Assembly (NCBI GenBank): GCA_963625685.1
Contig: CAVFTR010000010.1
Location: 1-64,000, forward strand
DNA: 64,000 nt
DNA from: F23-B02 sp963625685
GTDB taxonomy: Bacteria; Bacillota; Clostridia; Oscillospirales; Oscillospiraceae
Reading direction: 5' to 3'
Shown here: piece by piece, positions 24,315-33,242 of the stretch
Layout of the letters: each line of letters opens with the position of its first letter
How positions within the stretch are numbered: position 1 is the stretch's first letter
Program-made: the position numbers and the translations under genes
The notes under the pieces: generated by a model
Told to the model about the DNA's origin: nothing
The model's input: the letters and a program-made list of their open reading frames with translations, nothing else
Database searches by the model: none

Positions 24315-25562
24315 ATGATAATGGATTGCGAAAAATACGTCGGCAAATGCGTCTGCGGCAGAGAGCATGAGCTCGAGACGAAAAAGGTCGTCGTCGAATA
24401 CGGCGCGATAAGCAGCTTCGAGCAGTACATGGCCGATGTCGGCCTTGCCGGCAAAAAGCGTGCCGTTATCTACGACACGGTCATCTACAAGCTCACCGAG
24501 GGCAGGCACGTCGCCGCCGATCAGGAGATAGTGCTCGAGGCAAACGGCCTTCGCGCCGAGGATACGGTCATCGAGGAGATGATGGAAAAGCTCGACTCCC
24601 CCGAGGTCATCGTGGCCTACGGCGCGGGCACGATCATGGACTTCGGCCGCTATCCGGCGTACAAGCTCGGCATACCCTTCGTCGCCGTCCCGACCCTCGC
24701 CTCCTCCGACGGCTTCACGGCGAATATCTGCTCGGCCATTTTAAACGGGCAGAAGAAATCGACCCCGATGTGCGCTCCAGTGCTCGTCGTTGCGGACCTC
24801 GATATCATAAAGGGCGCGCCGGCGCGCCTTATAGCGAGCGGCATAAACGACATCCTCTCGAAGTACATCTCCCTGTTCGACTGGAAGGTCTCGCAGCTCG
24901 TCGCGGGCGAGTACTACTGCCCGATGGTAGCCGAGCTTGCGCAGGAGGCGCTCGACATCATGCGCGAAGCGGCCGATAAATACGCCGCGACCGGCGTTGC
25001 CGACCACGAGGCGATGACCATGGCGCAGATGAAGAGCGGCCTTACGATGCAGCTGCTCAACCACTCGCGCGCGGCCTCGGGCGCCGAGCACCTGATGGCG
25101 CACCTTGTCGAGATGCAGCCGCCGCGCTTTGAAAAGGCCGAGGGCATCCACGGCGAGTGCGTCGGCGTCGGCACCTTCGCCTGCGTAAAGGAATATCACC
25201 GCCTGGCCTCCCTGCCCACGCCCAGGGCAAAGCCCTTTGAGCCTTTAAGCGAGCAGTGGATAAGGGATAAGTTCGGCGACAGGCTCGCGCCGGGCATAAT
25301 AAAGGAAAACGAAAACGACGTGCTCGCGACCTTCGATGCGCAGAGCATCGTCGAGCACTGGGACGAGATACGCGCCATGATAGACAAGATCCCCTCCGTT
25401 GAGGAGATGGAGACGCTCTATAAGGGCTGCGGCGCCAAATATCTGCCCGAGCATATCGGCATAGACCCCGCGCTCGAGCGGGAGATGCTGCCGATATCGG
25501 CGGCCATCCGCAACAGGCTCACCCTCGTGCGCATGCTGCGCGTCCTCGACTTCGGCGAATAA
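24315..25562 (+). CDS. sn-glycerol-1-phosphate dehydrogenase
   Basis: A 415-aa iron-alcohol-dehydrogenase-fold enzyme of the EgsA/AraM group, which reduces dihydroxyacetone phosphate to sn-glycerol 1-phosphate with NAD(P)H. The nucleotide site VIVAYGAGTIMDFGRYPAY and the segment VPTLASSDGFTANICS are typical, as are the downstream metal histidines (ASGAEHLMAHLVE and EGIHGECVGVG). In Bacillus AraM feeds heptaprenylglyceryl phosphate synthesis. Here no prenyltransferase gene is adjacent. GGAGG is 9 bases before the ATG. Single gene, ended by a terminator. Confidence 0.85.
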   Translation: MIMDCEKYVGKCVCGREHELETKKVVVEYGAISSFEQYMADVGLAGKKRAVIYDTVIYKLTEGRHVAADQEIVLEANGLRAEDTVIEEMMEKLDSPEVIVAYGAGTIMDFGRYPAYKLGIPFVAVPTLASSDGFTANICSAILNGQKKSTPMCAPVLVVADLDIIKGAPARLIASGINDILSKYISLFDWKVSQLVAGEYYCPMVAELAQEALDIMREAADKYAATGVADHEAMTMAQMKSGLTMQLLNHSRAASGAEHLMAHLVEMQPPRFEKAEGIHGECVGVGTFACVKEYHRLASLPTPRAKPFEPLSEQWIRDKFGDRLAPGIIKENENDVLATFDAQSIVEHWDEIRAMIDKIPSVEEMETLYKGCGAKYLPEHIGIDPALEREMLPISAAIRNRLTLVRMLRVLDFGE

Positions 25563-25571
25563 TAAGGGCAT

Positions 25572-25606
25572 AAAAAATGCACCGTCAAAACAGACGGTGC
25601 ATTTTT
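25572..25606. terminator. Bidirectional terminator between the glycerol-1-phosphate dehydrogenase gene and a microORF
   Basis: AAAAAATGCACCGTC / GACGGTGCATTTTT hairpin. It can end both the plus-strand gene and the minus-strand 29-codon ORF. Confidence 0.8.
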
Positions 25607-25627
25607 CATTGATTGGGGGGATTTTGA

Positions 25628-25717
25628 TCAGAAGATGATCTTCAGCAGAAGCCAGATAATAGCTGCCTTACCAATCTTCTCATAATCGATCTCGGGAAGC
25701 TGCATCTTGTCGTTCAT
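25628..25717 (-). CDS. MicroORF, 29-aa peptide with hydrophobic C terminus
   Basis: ATG 25717 is preceded by AGGAG at 7 bases, and the frame runs 29 codons to a TGA, with a terminator about 20 bases further on. The predicted peptide has an acidic, polar first half (residues 1-14, with Asp, Glu and Tyr) and a hydrophobic second half (AAIIWLLLKIIF) with lysines at 14, 17 and 26, which would fit a membrane-associated amphipathic helix. I know no family for it. It could be a signalling or membrane-active peptide. The AT-rich stretch 25718-26028 around it holds its putative leader, with an AGGCCGAAAAGGCCT hairpin, and the next promoter. Confidence 0.5.
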   Translation of the reverse strand: MNDKMQLPEIDYEKIGKAAIIWLLLKIIF

Positions 25718-25940
25718 AGTAGTTCTCCTTCCACATATTTTTTCAAGGGGGGGATAGGCCTTTTCGGCCTGCTATCTATAAGGACGGAGAACAAGCCGTA
25801 ATATTTCACATCAATTAAACTTTTTTTCAAAAATAATTTATTTTTAGAATTTTTGCGGACTTGAGTATGCCTCTCTCACGCTTTTCTTAACGGTGGAAAA
25901 CACAGCCGCAAAAGTTAATTTTTTATCTCTGCCTTTTCTA

Positions 25941-25969
25941 TTGCGCCAACCGTTTTTTGGTGATATACT
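25941..25969 (+). promoter_or_regulatory. Promoter of the aldehyde dehydrogenase gene
   Basis: TTGCGC (25941-25946) and TATACT (25964-25969) with a 17-base spacer, about 60 bases before the start codon. Confidence 0.55.
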
Positions 25970-26028
25970 CACTGAAAATATTATATATTTTAACTATTTA
26001 AAGCAGAACAGAAAGGAGTGCGCAGGAA

Positions 26029-27459
26029 ATGTCAGAGATACATCTTTATTCGACGGCGGCACAGACGGGCAGAAGCCCTCAGACCTCGGAGGAAAGCCGC
26101 GCCTTCGACATACTTGCCGCGCAGAAGCGCTACTATGCCTCCGGCGCGACGCGGCCCGTGTCCTTCCGAAAGAAAATGCTCAGGGAGCTCAAAAGGGCTA
26201 TAATCAAAAATGACGAGCTCATATGCAGCGCGCTCATGTCCGATCTGCACAAGCATCCGTATGAGACCTATATGTGCGAGACGGGCCTCGTGCTCGAGGA
26301 GATCGAGCACCACCTGCGCCATCTGTCGCGCTGGAGCGCAAGGCGGCTCGTCAGACCGTCCATGGCGCAGCTGCCCGGCATCTGCTTCGCCGCTCCCGAG
26401 CCCTACGGCTCGGTGCTCATAATGGCCCCGTGGAACTATCCGATACAGCTCTGCTTCATGCCGCTCATAGGCGCGATATCCTCCGGCAACTGCGCCGTCA
26501 TAAAGCCCTCGGCCTATGCGCCCGGCAGCTCGCACGCCGTGCGCACGATAGTGGAAAGCGTGTTCCCTCCCGAATACGTCGCCGTCGTCGAGGGCGGGCG
26601 CGAGGAGAACAAGGCTCTGCTCGAGGCGGATTTTGACTATATATTCTTCACCGGCAGCGCCGGCGTCGGCCGGAGCGTCATGGAGTCCGCCTCAAGACGG
26701 CTCATACCCGTCACGCTGGAGCTCGGCGGCAAAAGCCCCGTCATCGTCGACGAGACGGCAAACATCCGCCTCGCGGCGCGGAAGATCGCCTTCGGCAAGG
26801 TGCTCAACGCCGGACAGACCTGCGTAGCGCCGGACTATCTTCTCATACATGAGAGCGTCAAGGAGCGCTTTATCGCCGAATACAGAAGGGCGCTCGGCGA
26901 GTTTTTCCCGAACGGGGACATGTCGGACATGGTGCACATAGTCAATGCAAAGCATTTCGAGCGTCTGTGCGGGGTGCTCAGGAGCGGCCGCGCCGAGATA
27001 GGCGGCGGGGCCGATCCCGAAAGCCGCTTCATAGAGCCGACGCTGCTGACCGGACTCGCTCCCGATTCCCCCGCCATGAGCCGCGAGATATTCGGCCCGA
27101 TACTGCCCGTTATAGGCTACTCGGAGCTCGACGAATGTATAGAATACATAAACGCAAGGCCAAAGCCGCTGGCGCTGTACCTCTTTTCGCAGAACGCGGC
27201 GGCGCAGAAAAAGCTGCTCGGCTCCTGCTCCTTCGGCGGCGGCTGCATAAACGACACGATAATGCATCTGGCAAACTCCAACGCGGCCTTCGGCGGCGTC
27301 GGCGCATCCGGCATGGGCTCGTACCACGGCAGGCAGAGCTTCGACACCTTCTCGCACTACAGAACGGTGCTCGAGAAGCACTCCCCCGCCGACGTGCCAA
27401 TAAGATACTTCCCCTATTCAAAGAAGAAGGCCCTGCTCGCAAGAAAGATACTCGGCTAA
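26029..27459 (+). CDS. Aldehyde dehydrogenase, class 3 type
   Basis: A 476-aa NAD(P)-dependent aldehyde dehydrogenase. It shows the oxyanion/nucleotide segment 'MAPWNYPIQLCFMPLIGAIS', the FFTGSAGVG turn, the catalytic Glu in LELGGKSPVIVD and the catalytic Cys in LNAGQTCVAPDY. The C-terminal part with FGGVGASGMGSYHG is typical of the class 3 / YwdH group that oxidises medium-chain or aromatic aldehydes. The start at ATG 26029 follows GGAG by 10 bases. Single-gene unit; substrate not known. Confidence 0.88.
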   Translation: MSEIHLYSTAAQTGRSPQTSEESRAFDILAAQKRYYASGATRPVSFRKKMLRELKRAIIKNDELICSALMSDLHKHPYETYMCETGLVLEEIEHHLRHLSRWSARRLVRPSMAQLPGICFAAPEPYGSVLIMAPWNYPIQLCFMPLIGAISSGNCAVIKPSAYAPGSSHAVRTIVESVFPPEYVAVVEGGREENKALLEADFDYIFFTGSAGVGRSVMESASRRLIPVTLELGGKSPVIVDETANIRLAARKIAFGKVLNAGQTCVAPDYLLIHESVKERFIAEYRRALGEFFPNGDMSDMVHIVNAKHFERLCGVLRSGRAEIGGGADPESRFIEPTLLTGLAPDSPAMSREIFGPILPVIGYSELDECIEYINARPKPLALYLFSQNAAAQKKLLGSCSFGGGCINDTIMHLANSNAAFGGVGASGMGSYHGRQSFDTFSHYRTVLEKHSPADVPIRYFPYSKKKALLARKILG

Positions 27460-27460
27460 T

Positions 27461-27489
27461 GAAAAAAGCACCCTTTGGGTGCTTTTTTC
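27461..27489. terminator. Bidirectional terminator between the aldehyde dehydrogenase and PHP genes
   Basis: GAAAAAAGCACCC / GGGTGCTTTTTTC hairpin with a TTT loop; it closes both converging units. Confidence 0.85.
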
Positions 27490-28327
27490 ATCTTTTTCTC
27501 AGGTTTTCGAGCAGCTCGTAGGGGGCGGCGAGCTCGCCGCCGATGCCGCTGCCGAGGTGGATATGGGGCTTGTTTTTGCCGTGCCAGTCGCTGCCGGCGG
27601 TCGGGCACAGGCCGTATTTTTCCGCGGCGTCGAGATAATGCGCGACGACCTCGGGCGAGTAGCCGGAGTAGTAGCACTCAAGCCCCTCGACGCCGCAGGC
27701 GACGGCGCGCTCCATGAGCTCGGTAAAGCGCTCGGGCGTGAGCTTGTACTGCCGCGGGTGCGCGATAACGGGCCTGCCGCCGGCCGAGCGGATGAGCTCC
27801 GCCGCGTCCTCTACGCTCAAAAAGTGGCGGCGGATATAATATTTGCAGCCGGGGTCGAGCAGGTGCTCAAAGGCGTCCTGCACGCTTTCGGCAAGGCCCT
27901 GCTCAACGAGGCACAGCGCGAAATGCGGCCTGCCGATGGTGGAGCCGGGGTGCCTTGCCTGAAGCTCGTCGAGATCGATCCTCAGCCCGTCGCGGGCGAG
28001 CATGTCCACCATTTTTCTGTTGCGCTCGTCGCGGTCGCGCACTATCCAGTCGAGCACCGGCGGCAGCTTTTTTGAGTTCACGTCGAGGTCGTAGCCGAGC
28101 ATGTGCACCTCCCTGCCGTACCAGCCGCAGCCGAGCTCGATGCCGGGGACTATCTCGACGCCGTGCTCGAGCCCCGCTGTGCGCGCCTCGGCGACGCCGT
28201 TTACGCTGTCGTGGTCGGTTATGGCAATGGCCCGCAGGCCGAGCTCGCGGGCACAGCGCACCGTATCGGCCGGAGTTTCCGAGCCGTCGGATATATTCGT
28301 ATGAACGTGAAGGTCAATTTCTCTCAC
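27488..28327 (-). CDS. PHP-domain metal-dependent phosphoesterase
   Basis: A 279-aa protein consisting of a PHP domain. Metal-binding motifs appear in order: IDLHVHTNISDG (residues 4-15), AITDHDSVNGV, VPGIELGCG, GRPHFA, PVIAHPRQY and AGSDWHGKN. Family members include nucleoside 3',5'-bisphosphate phosphatase (YciV/TrpH type) and oligoribonuclease-like enzymes, and this domain layout fits that group best. It starts inside the stop of the amidohydrolase gene (ATGA), and it is the last gene of glmS-murT-amidohydrolase-PHP. Confidence 0.82.
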   Translation of the reverse strand: MREIDLHVHTNISDGSETPADTVRCARELGLRAIAITDHDSVNGVAEARTAGLEHGVEIVPGIELGCGWYGREVHMLGYDLDVNSKKLPPVLDWIVRDRDERNRKMVDMLARDGLRIDLDELQARHPGSTIGRPHFALCLVEQGLAESVQDAFEHLLDPGCKYYIRRHFLSVEDAAELIRSAGGRPVIAHPRQYKLTPERFTELMERAVACGVEGLECYYSGYSPEVVAHYLDAAEKYGLCPTAGSDWHGKNKPHIHLGSGIGGELAAPYELLENLRKR

Positions 28328-29592
28328 TTTTTTATCGTCTCCATTATCTTTTCAGCCTCGTCATAAATTTTCCGCGCGTCCTCGCCGATGAAAAATTCGC
28401 CGTTTTCGTACAGGATGCGGCCGTTTACCATCGTAAGTCGCACGTTTTCCTTGCTTCCTGCGTACACGAGGTTCTTTGCGATGTTGTTTATCGGGCGCAT
28501 GTTCGGGCGGCTGAGGTCGATCACGGCAATATCCGCCTTTTTCCCGACGGCGATGCCGTCGCAGCGGTCAAGTCCCATCGCCCTCGCGCCGCCTGTGCAG
28601 GCGGCCTCGAGCACGCGGTGTGCATCCACCGCCGAGGCGTCGCCCTCGCGGTATTTTGCGAGCACGCTCACAAGATACATCTCGCGGAACATGTCCAGGG
28701 CGTTATTTGAGCCCGCGCCGTCGGTGCCGATGGCAAGGGCTATGCCCTCGTCGAGAAAGCGCTTTACCGGCGCTATGCCGCTTGCGAGCTTGAGGTTGGA
28801 GGCCGGGTTCAGGACCGCCGTCAGGCCGCGGCGCCTGAATATCGCGATATCCTCCTGGCTCATATGCACGCAGTGGAACGCGCCGCCGCCGTAGTCGTAC
28901 ATGCCGAGGCTGTCGAAAAGCGCCGTCGGCGTCATGCCGTAGCGCTCGACGCAGCCGCGCACCTCGGAGGCCGTCTCCGAGGAGTGGACGAACATGGGCT
29001 CCTTATATTTCTGCACGAGCCGCGCGACAAACTGCATGCGCTCCATGCTCGTCGTATACTCTGCGTGAAAGCCCAGGCGGTATGAGATGAGCTCGTGCGT
29101 TTTGTTATATTTCAGGAACTTCTCCTCCAGCAGCGTATAGTCGCTGTCGAAGTTGTTCATATCGCCGCAGAGCACGGCGCGAAAGCCGGAGTCTATGCAG
29201 GCGGAGACGAAGGCGTCGTTGTGAAAATACATGTCAAAGCAGCTCGTTATGCCGCTTGAGAGATATTCCATGACGGCAAGGCGCGTCATGACATACAGCC
29301 CGTCGGGGCTGAGGCGCGCCTCCCTCGGCCAGACCTGCTCGCTGAGCCATTTATCCAGCGGCATATCGTCGGCAAGAGAGCGCAGGAAGGTCATGCCCGA
29401 GTGCGTGTGCGCGTTTTTAAAGCCCGGTATGAGCAGGTCGCCGCGGAGATCTATCTCACGCTCAAACTCCGGCAGGCGTCCGGGGGCGGCTCCGACATGG
29501 CATATCTCTCCGCCGTCCGTCCATACCTCGGCCTCCGATATCACGGCCTCCGGCGCAAAGCTCAGCACCCGTCCGTTATAGAAGCGTATCAT
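28324..29592 (-). CDS. Amidohydrolase-superfamily deaminase (MtaD/SsnA-like)
   Basis: A 422-aa metal-dependent hydrolase. The metal ligands are in KNAHTHSGM (about 60-68) and GFHAEYT, with later GAFHCVHMSQED and IGTDGAGSNNALDM. This pattern matches the group with 5-methylthioadenosine/S-adenosylhomocysteine deaminase and guanine deaminase-like enzymes, so it probably removes an amino group from a purine or similar ring. It lies 14 bases after murT and overlaps the PHP gene, and a role in nucleoside salvage is plausible. Substrate not settled. Confidence 0.8.
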   Translation of the reverse strand: MIRFYNGRVLSFAPEAVISEAEVWTDGGEICHVGAAPGRLPEFEREIDLRGDLLIPGFKNAHTHSGMTFLRSLADDMPLDKWLSEQVWPREARLSPDGLYVMTRLAVMEYLSSGITSCFDMYFHNDAFVSACIDSGFRAVLCGDMNNFDSDYTLLEEKFLKYNKTHELISYRLGFHAEYTTSMERMQFVARLVQKYKEPMFVHSSETASEVRGCVERYGMTPTALFDSLGMYDYGGGAFHCVHMSQEDIAIFRRRGLTAVLNPASNLKLASGIAPVKRFLDEGIALAIGTDGAGSNNALDMFREMYLVSVLAKYREGDASAVDAHRVLEAACTGGARAMGLDRCDGIAVGKKADIAVIDLSRPNMRPINNIAKNLVYAGSKENVRLTMVNGRILYENGEFFIGEDARKIYDEAEKIMETIKK

Positions 29593-29606
29593 TCGTTCAT
29601 CCTCGT

Positions 29607-30947
29607 CTATTCCCAGAATTTTTTGCCGCCGAGCCTTTTTACGAGCCTCGCTCTGAGCTCCAGCATGGCGGTGTAGGTCGGCAGGATGAAGATGCTGTTC
29701 TCCTCATCCAGCAGGTATTTTATAAGTTTATCATAATTCTTGCAGAATTTACAGGGTATTTTTTCGCGCGCGAGCCTTTTTCCCGCAGCGTCGGCGCGGT
29801 CGCCGCAGACATAGGCGCGCTTTACGCTGCCGCGGCGGGAGAGCATGCCGAAATCCGCCTCGTCGAGCCAGGAGATATCCGTCCCGTCGGCCGTGCGGTC
29901 GTTTATCGCAAGTACGAGCGTCTTATCGCCCTTTTCGCGGCAGAGCTCGCCTATCGTCTGGTCCGCGGCGGCCGTGTTTTTTATGAGTATCATCCTCGCG
30001 CCGCATCTGCCGAGCGGGAAGCGCTCCATCCTGCCGAAGCCGCAGTCAAAGCTGCGCGCGGCGTCCGCCGCCTCTGCAAGCGATATCCCGTCCGTCACCG
30101 CGGCGGCGGCAGCTCCCGCTGCGTTATAGACGTTGTATAGCCCCGGGAGCGCCGGAGCGCACAGCGCTTTCTCGTCTCCCCTGCGCAGGACGAAGCTCCC
30201 GTCGGGCAGCACGCCCCCGGCGGCGATATCGGGCCGTGAGCGCGCAAAGCCGCAGGAGCAGGAAAAGCTGCCGAGGCTCGCGTAGCTCAGGCCGCCGTAA
30301 ACGAGCCTGCCGCCGCAGACCGGACAGCTATCGTCCTCGCCGCTGCCGACGCGCTGTCTTTTGTGCTCGGACAGGCCGTAGTACACGGTCTCGTTCTGAC
30401 ACAGGCGCGCTATGCTCGCCGCCATGGGGCAGTCGGCGTTTATGACCGCCGTCGTTTCCGGAGACGAGCGCAGGCCCTCGGCTATGCAGTCGCGGGGCCT
30501 CGCGAGCGTGCCGTAGCGGTCGAGCTGATCGCGGAAGAGGTTCGTCACGAGCAGCACTCGCGGCCTCATTCCGCCCAGCGCGAGCCGGCACGCGGCCTCG
30601 TCGCACTCAATGACGGCGCTTTCGCATTTAACGCCGCCTGTAAGCCTGAGGTTTGATATGAGCGCCGCCGTCACGCCCGGCAGGAGATTTGCGCCCGAGC
30701 GGTTTGCGCACACGCTTTTGCCCGCGTTTTGCAGCGCGCGCTCTATCATGCGGCACGAGGTCGTTTTGCCGTTTGTACCCGTGACGGCGATGATATCGAC
30801 GTCTTTCGCGGCAAACGCCAAGATGCCGGGGCATATCCTCAGCGCCAGCGCGCCGGGGAGCGAGGTCGCGCCGAGGCCAAAAAGGCGCAACAAGCAGTGC
30901 GTGGCCTTACAGACCACGCACGCAAAAAATATCATGAGCTTTTTCAA
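29607..30947 (-). CDS. murT: Mur ligase-like protein MurT (lipid II isoglutaminyl synthase subunit)
   Basis: With GatD, MurT amidates the alpha-carboxyl of D-glutamate in lipid II. The 446-aa protein has an N-terminal hydrophobic segment, the ATP loop VTGTNGKTTSCRMIE (about 55-69), a central Cys4 zinc ribbon (CPVCGG and CSCG) inserted in the Mur ligase core, and a C-terminal DUF1727 domain, the hallmark of MurT. The start is TTG 30947, right after the glmS stop (TAATTG), or ATG 30935; no ribosome site is seen, so translation is coupled to glmS. GatD, nearly always the next gene, is absent here. Confidence 0.85.
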   Translation of the reverse strand: MKKLMIFFACVVCKATHCLLRLFGLGATSLPGALALRICPGILAFAAKDVDIIAVTGTNGKTTSCRMIERALQNAGKSVCANRSGANLLPGVTAALISNLRLTGGVKCESAVIECDEAACRLALGGMRPRVLLVTNLFRDQLDRYGTLARPRDCIAEGLRSSPETTAVINADCPMAASIARLCQNETVYYGLSEHKRQRVGSGEDDSCPVCGGRLVYGGLSYASLGSFSCSCGFARSRPDIAAGGVLPDGSFVLRRGDEKALCAPALPGLYNVYNAAGAAAAAVTDGISLAEAADAARSFDCGFGRMERFPLGRCGARMILIKNTAAADQTIGELCREKGDKTLVLAINDRTADGTDISWLDEADFGMLSRRGSVKRAYVCGDRADAAGKRLAREKIPCKFCKNYDKLIKYLLDEENSIFILPTYTAMLELRARLVKRLGGKKFWE

Positions 30948-32786
30948 TTATTCGACAGTCACCGACTTTGCAAGATTTCTGGGCTTATCGATATCGCAGC
31001 CGCGCAGCAGCGCAACATAGTACGCGAAAAGCTGGAGCGGCACAACGCCCAGAGAAGGCTGAAGTATCGTGTGTGTCTCGGGAACGGCCATGACGTTCTC
31101 CACGGTCTTTTTCATCTCGGAAACATTGTTCTCGGTCGTGAGCGCGAGTACGTCCGCGCCGCGGGCCTGCACCTCGACGACATTGCTCATCGCCTTGTCG
31201 AAAAGCGGCTCGTAGGTGCACAGAGCGATGACGAGCGTCCCGTCCTCTATCAGCGATATGGTGCCGTGCTTGAGCTCGCCCGAGGCGTAGGCCTCGGAGT
31301 GGATGTAGGATATCTCCTTGAGCTTCAGCGAGCCCTCGAGCCCCATGGCGTAGTCGAGGTTGCGGCCGATGAAGAACACGGAGCTGTGGTTGAAGTAGTT
31401 CGACGCGAAGTGCTTGATATCCTCTATATTCTCAAGCATCTGCTCCATCTTGCCGGGCAGGCGCAGGATCTCCTCTATGATCTCCTCGTACTGCTTCTGG
31501 CTGACCGTGCCGAGCGCGTCGGCAAAGCAGAGCCCCAGCATATCCAGCAGCACGAGCTGGGTGCTGTAGGCCTTGGTCGTCGCAACGGCGATCTCGGGCC
31601 CGGCCCAGGTGTAGAGCACATCGTCCGACTCCCTGGCTATGGAGCTGCCGACGACGTTGACTATCGAGAGTATATGCGCGCCTCTGGCCTTGGCCTCGCG
31701 CAGCGCCGCCATCGTGTCGAGCGTTTCGCCCGACTGGCTGATGACGATGACAAGGCTCTTATCGTCGACGAGCGGGTCACAGTAGCGGAATTCCGAGGCG
31801 AGGCAGACCTCGACCGGCTTGCGCATGAGTCGCTCGAGATTATACTTGCCCACCACACCGACATGATATGACGAGCCGCAGGCGATTATGAATATGCGGC
31901 TGACGTCCTTTATCTGCTCAGCGTCGAATTTGAGGTCGTCGAACACTATGCGGTTATCGCGTATGCGGCTGAAGGCCGTCTTTCGGATCGCCTCGGGCTG
32001 CTCCATTATCTCCTTGAGCATGAAGTGGGCGTAGCCGCCCTTTTCAGCCGCGGAGACGTCCCAGTCTATCGTGTGGTGCTCCTTTTCGATGGGCTGCTCC
32101 ATGGCGTTGTAAAAGCGCACGCCGTCGGCCGACACGACGGCTACCTCGCCGTCCTCCATGTACGATACGTCGCGCGTGTGCTTTATGATGGCCGTCACGT
32201 CGCTGGCTATGTAATTGCTGCCCTCGCCGTAGCCGATGAGCAGCGGCGCGTCCTTGCGCGCTGCGATGAAGTGCTCCGGCTCGTCGACGCAGAGTATGCC
32301 CAGAGCATACGCGCCCTCGATGCGGCGCAGCACGCGGAACACGGCCTCGAGCGCGTTGCCGCACTCGGCGTAATAAAACGCCGTGAGCTGCGTCACGACC
32401 TCGGTATCCGTCTCGGATATGAAGGTATAGCCCTGGGAGAGGAGAAAATCGCGCAGCTCGACATAGTTTTCGATTATGCCGTTGTGGACGAGCGCTATCT
32501 TCCCGTCGCCGCTCAGATGGGGGTGGGCGTTTATGTCGTTGGGCTCGCCGTGCGTTGCCCAGCGCGTGTGGCCGATGCCGATGCAGCCCTCGATGCTCCC
32601 GCCGCCCTGGATCATATCGCGCAGCACCTTGAGGCGGCCCTTGGATTTTTTGAGCTGAAGCTTCCTTTCGGAGGACAGGACCGCGATGCCGGCCGAGTCA
32701 TAGCCGCGGTATTCCAGTCTTTCCAGACCGTCGAGCAGTATGGGGACCGCCTGCTCGCTTCCTACAAAGCCAACTATTCCGCACAT
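30948..32786 (-). CDS. glmS: Glutamine-fructose-6-phosphate aminotransferase (isomerizing)
   Basis: Makes glucosamine 6-phosphate from fructose 6-phosphate and glutamine, the entry to amino-sugar and peptidoglycan synthesis. The 612-aa protein begins MCGIVGFVGS, so Cys2 becomes the N-terminal glutaminase nucleophile; this also fixes the start at ATG 32786 and not the longer frame to 32810. Two SIS domains follow (ACGSSYHVG and ISQSGETLDTMAAL mark the first). The C-terminal KPRNLAKSVTVE is diagnostic. First gene of its operon, with its own promoter and a leader of about 40 bases; no glmS ribozyme is present. Confidence 0.96.
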   Translation of the reverse strand: MCGIVGFVGSEQAVPILLDGLERLEYRGYDSAGIAVLSSERKLQLKKSKGRLKVLRDMIQGGGSIEGCIGIGHTRWATHGEPNDINAHPHLSGDGKIALVHNGIIENYVELRDFLLSQGYTFISETDTEVVTQLTAFYYAECGNALEAVFRVLRRIEGAYALGILCVDEPEHFIAARKDAPLLIGYGEGSNYIASDVTAIIKHTRDVSYMEDGEVAVVSADGVRFYNAMEQPIEKEHHTIDWDVSAAEKGGYAHFMLKEIMEQPEAIRKTAFSRIRDNRIVFDDLKFDAEQIKDVSRIFIIACGSSYHVGVVGKYNLERLMRKPVEVCLASEFRYCDPLVDDKSLVIVISQSGETLDTMAALREAKARGAHILSIVNVVGSSIARESDDVLYTWAGPEIAVATTKAYSTQLVLLDMLGLCFADALGTVSQKQYEEIIEEILRLPGKMEQMLENIEDIKHFASNYFNHSSVFFIGRNLDYAMGLEGSLKLKEISYIHSEAYASGELKHGTISLIEDGTLVIALCTYEPLFDKAMSNVVEVQARGADVLALTTENNVSEMKKTVENVMAVPETHTILQPSLGVVPLQLFAYYVALLRGCDIDKPRNLAKSVTVE

Positions 32787-32831
32787 AAGCATAATTTCCT
32801 TTCGGATCAATATTTCGTTCTATTGATCAGC

Positions 32832-32860
32832 ATTATACCAGTTTATGTCCGCATTTGCAA
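32832..32860 (-). promoter_or_regulatory. Promoter of glmS-murT
   Basis: On the minus strand TTGCAA (32855-32860) and exact TATAAT (32832-32837) with a 17-base spacer, just past the azlD terminator. Confidence 0.75.
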
Positions 32861-32895
32861 GAAAGCAGGCCGCCGAAGAGCCCCGGCGGCCTGCC
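32861..32895 (-). terminator. Terminator of azlC-azlD
   Basis: GCAGGCCGCCG / CGGCGGCCTGC stem with an 8-base loop, followed on the minus strand by TTTCTTG. Confidence 0.75.
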
Positions 32896-32909
32896 AATTT
32901 TGTAAACTT

Positions 32910-33242
32910 TTAAAAAACGAGCTGCACGAGCAGCATGTAAACGAGCGTTCCGCCGCCGACCGACAGCAGCAGGCTTTCCTTCCATTCGTAGCTCAAAACG
33001 ACGAAAAGCGCCGCAATGAGCTCCGGAACGCCGTGCGAGCCGGTGAAAACGGGCGTATTTTTAAAGCAGTAGACCACCAGCAGGCCCATGAGCGCCGGCG
33101 GCAGCACGCGCCCGAGATATTTTATAAACTCCGGGGTCTCCCTCTTCCCCGAGAAGGCCAGAAACGGCAGCCAGCGCGATATCTGCGTGCCGGCCGTTAT
33201 GGCGAGGATGATCACGAGCGTCTGAATAACATTTAGCCTCAC
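32910..33242 (-). CDS. azlD: AzlD branched-chain amino acid exporter, small subunit
   Basis: A 110-aa membrane protein with about four hydrophobic helices and the AzlD signature near 'LGRVLPPALMGLLVVYC'. It works with AzlC as a two-part (LIV-E family) exporter of leucine, isoleucine, valine or their analogues. Its start overlaps the azlC stop by 4 bases (ATGA-type coupling), giving matched subunit synthesis. A strong terminator follows. Confidence 0.88.
   Translation of the reverse strand: MRLNVIQTLVIILAITAGTQISRWLPFLAFSGKRETPEFIKYLGRVLPPALMGLLVVYCFKNTPVFTGSHGVPELIAALFVVLSYEWKESLLLSVGGGTLVYMLLVQLVF

Noticed and set aside
27955..28710. 251-codon plus-strand ORF across the PHP and amidohydrolase genes
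   Set aside because: Arg/Ala-rich shadow with no site or motif; both minus-strand genes have complete metal-binding motifs.
32787..32860. A glmS ribozyme upstream of glmS
   Set aside because: The leader from the promoter to the ATG is only about 40 bases and lacks the ribozyme core; it is too short to hold one.
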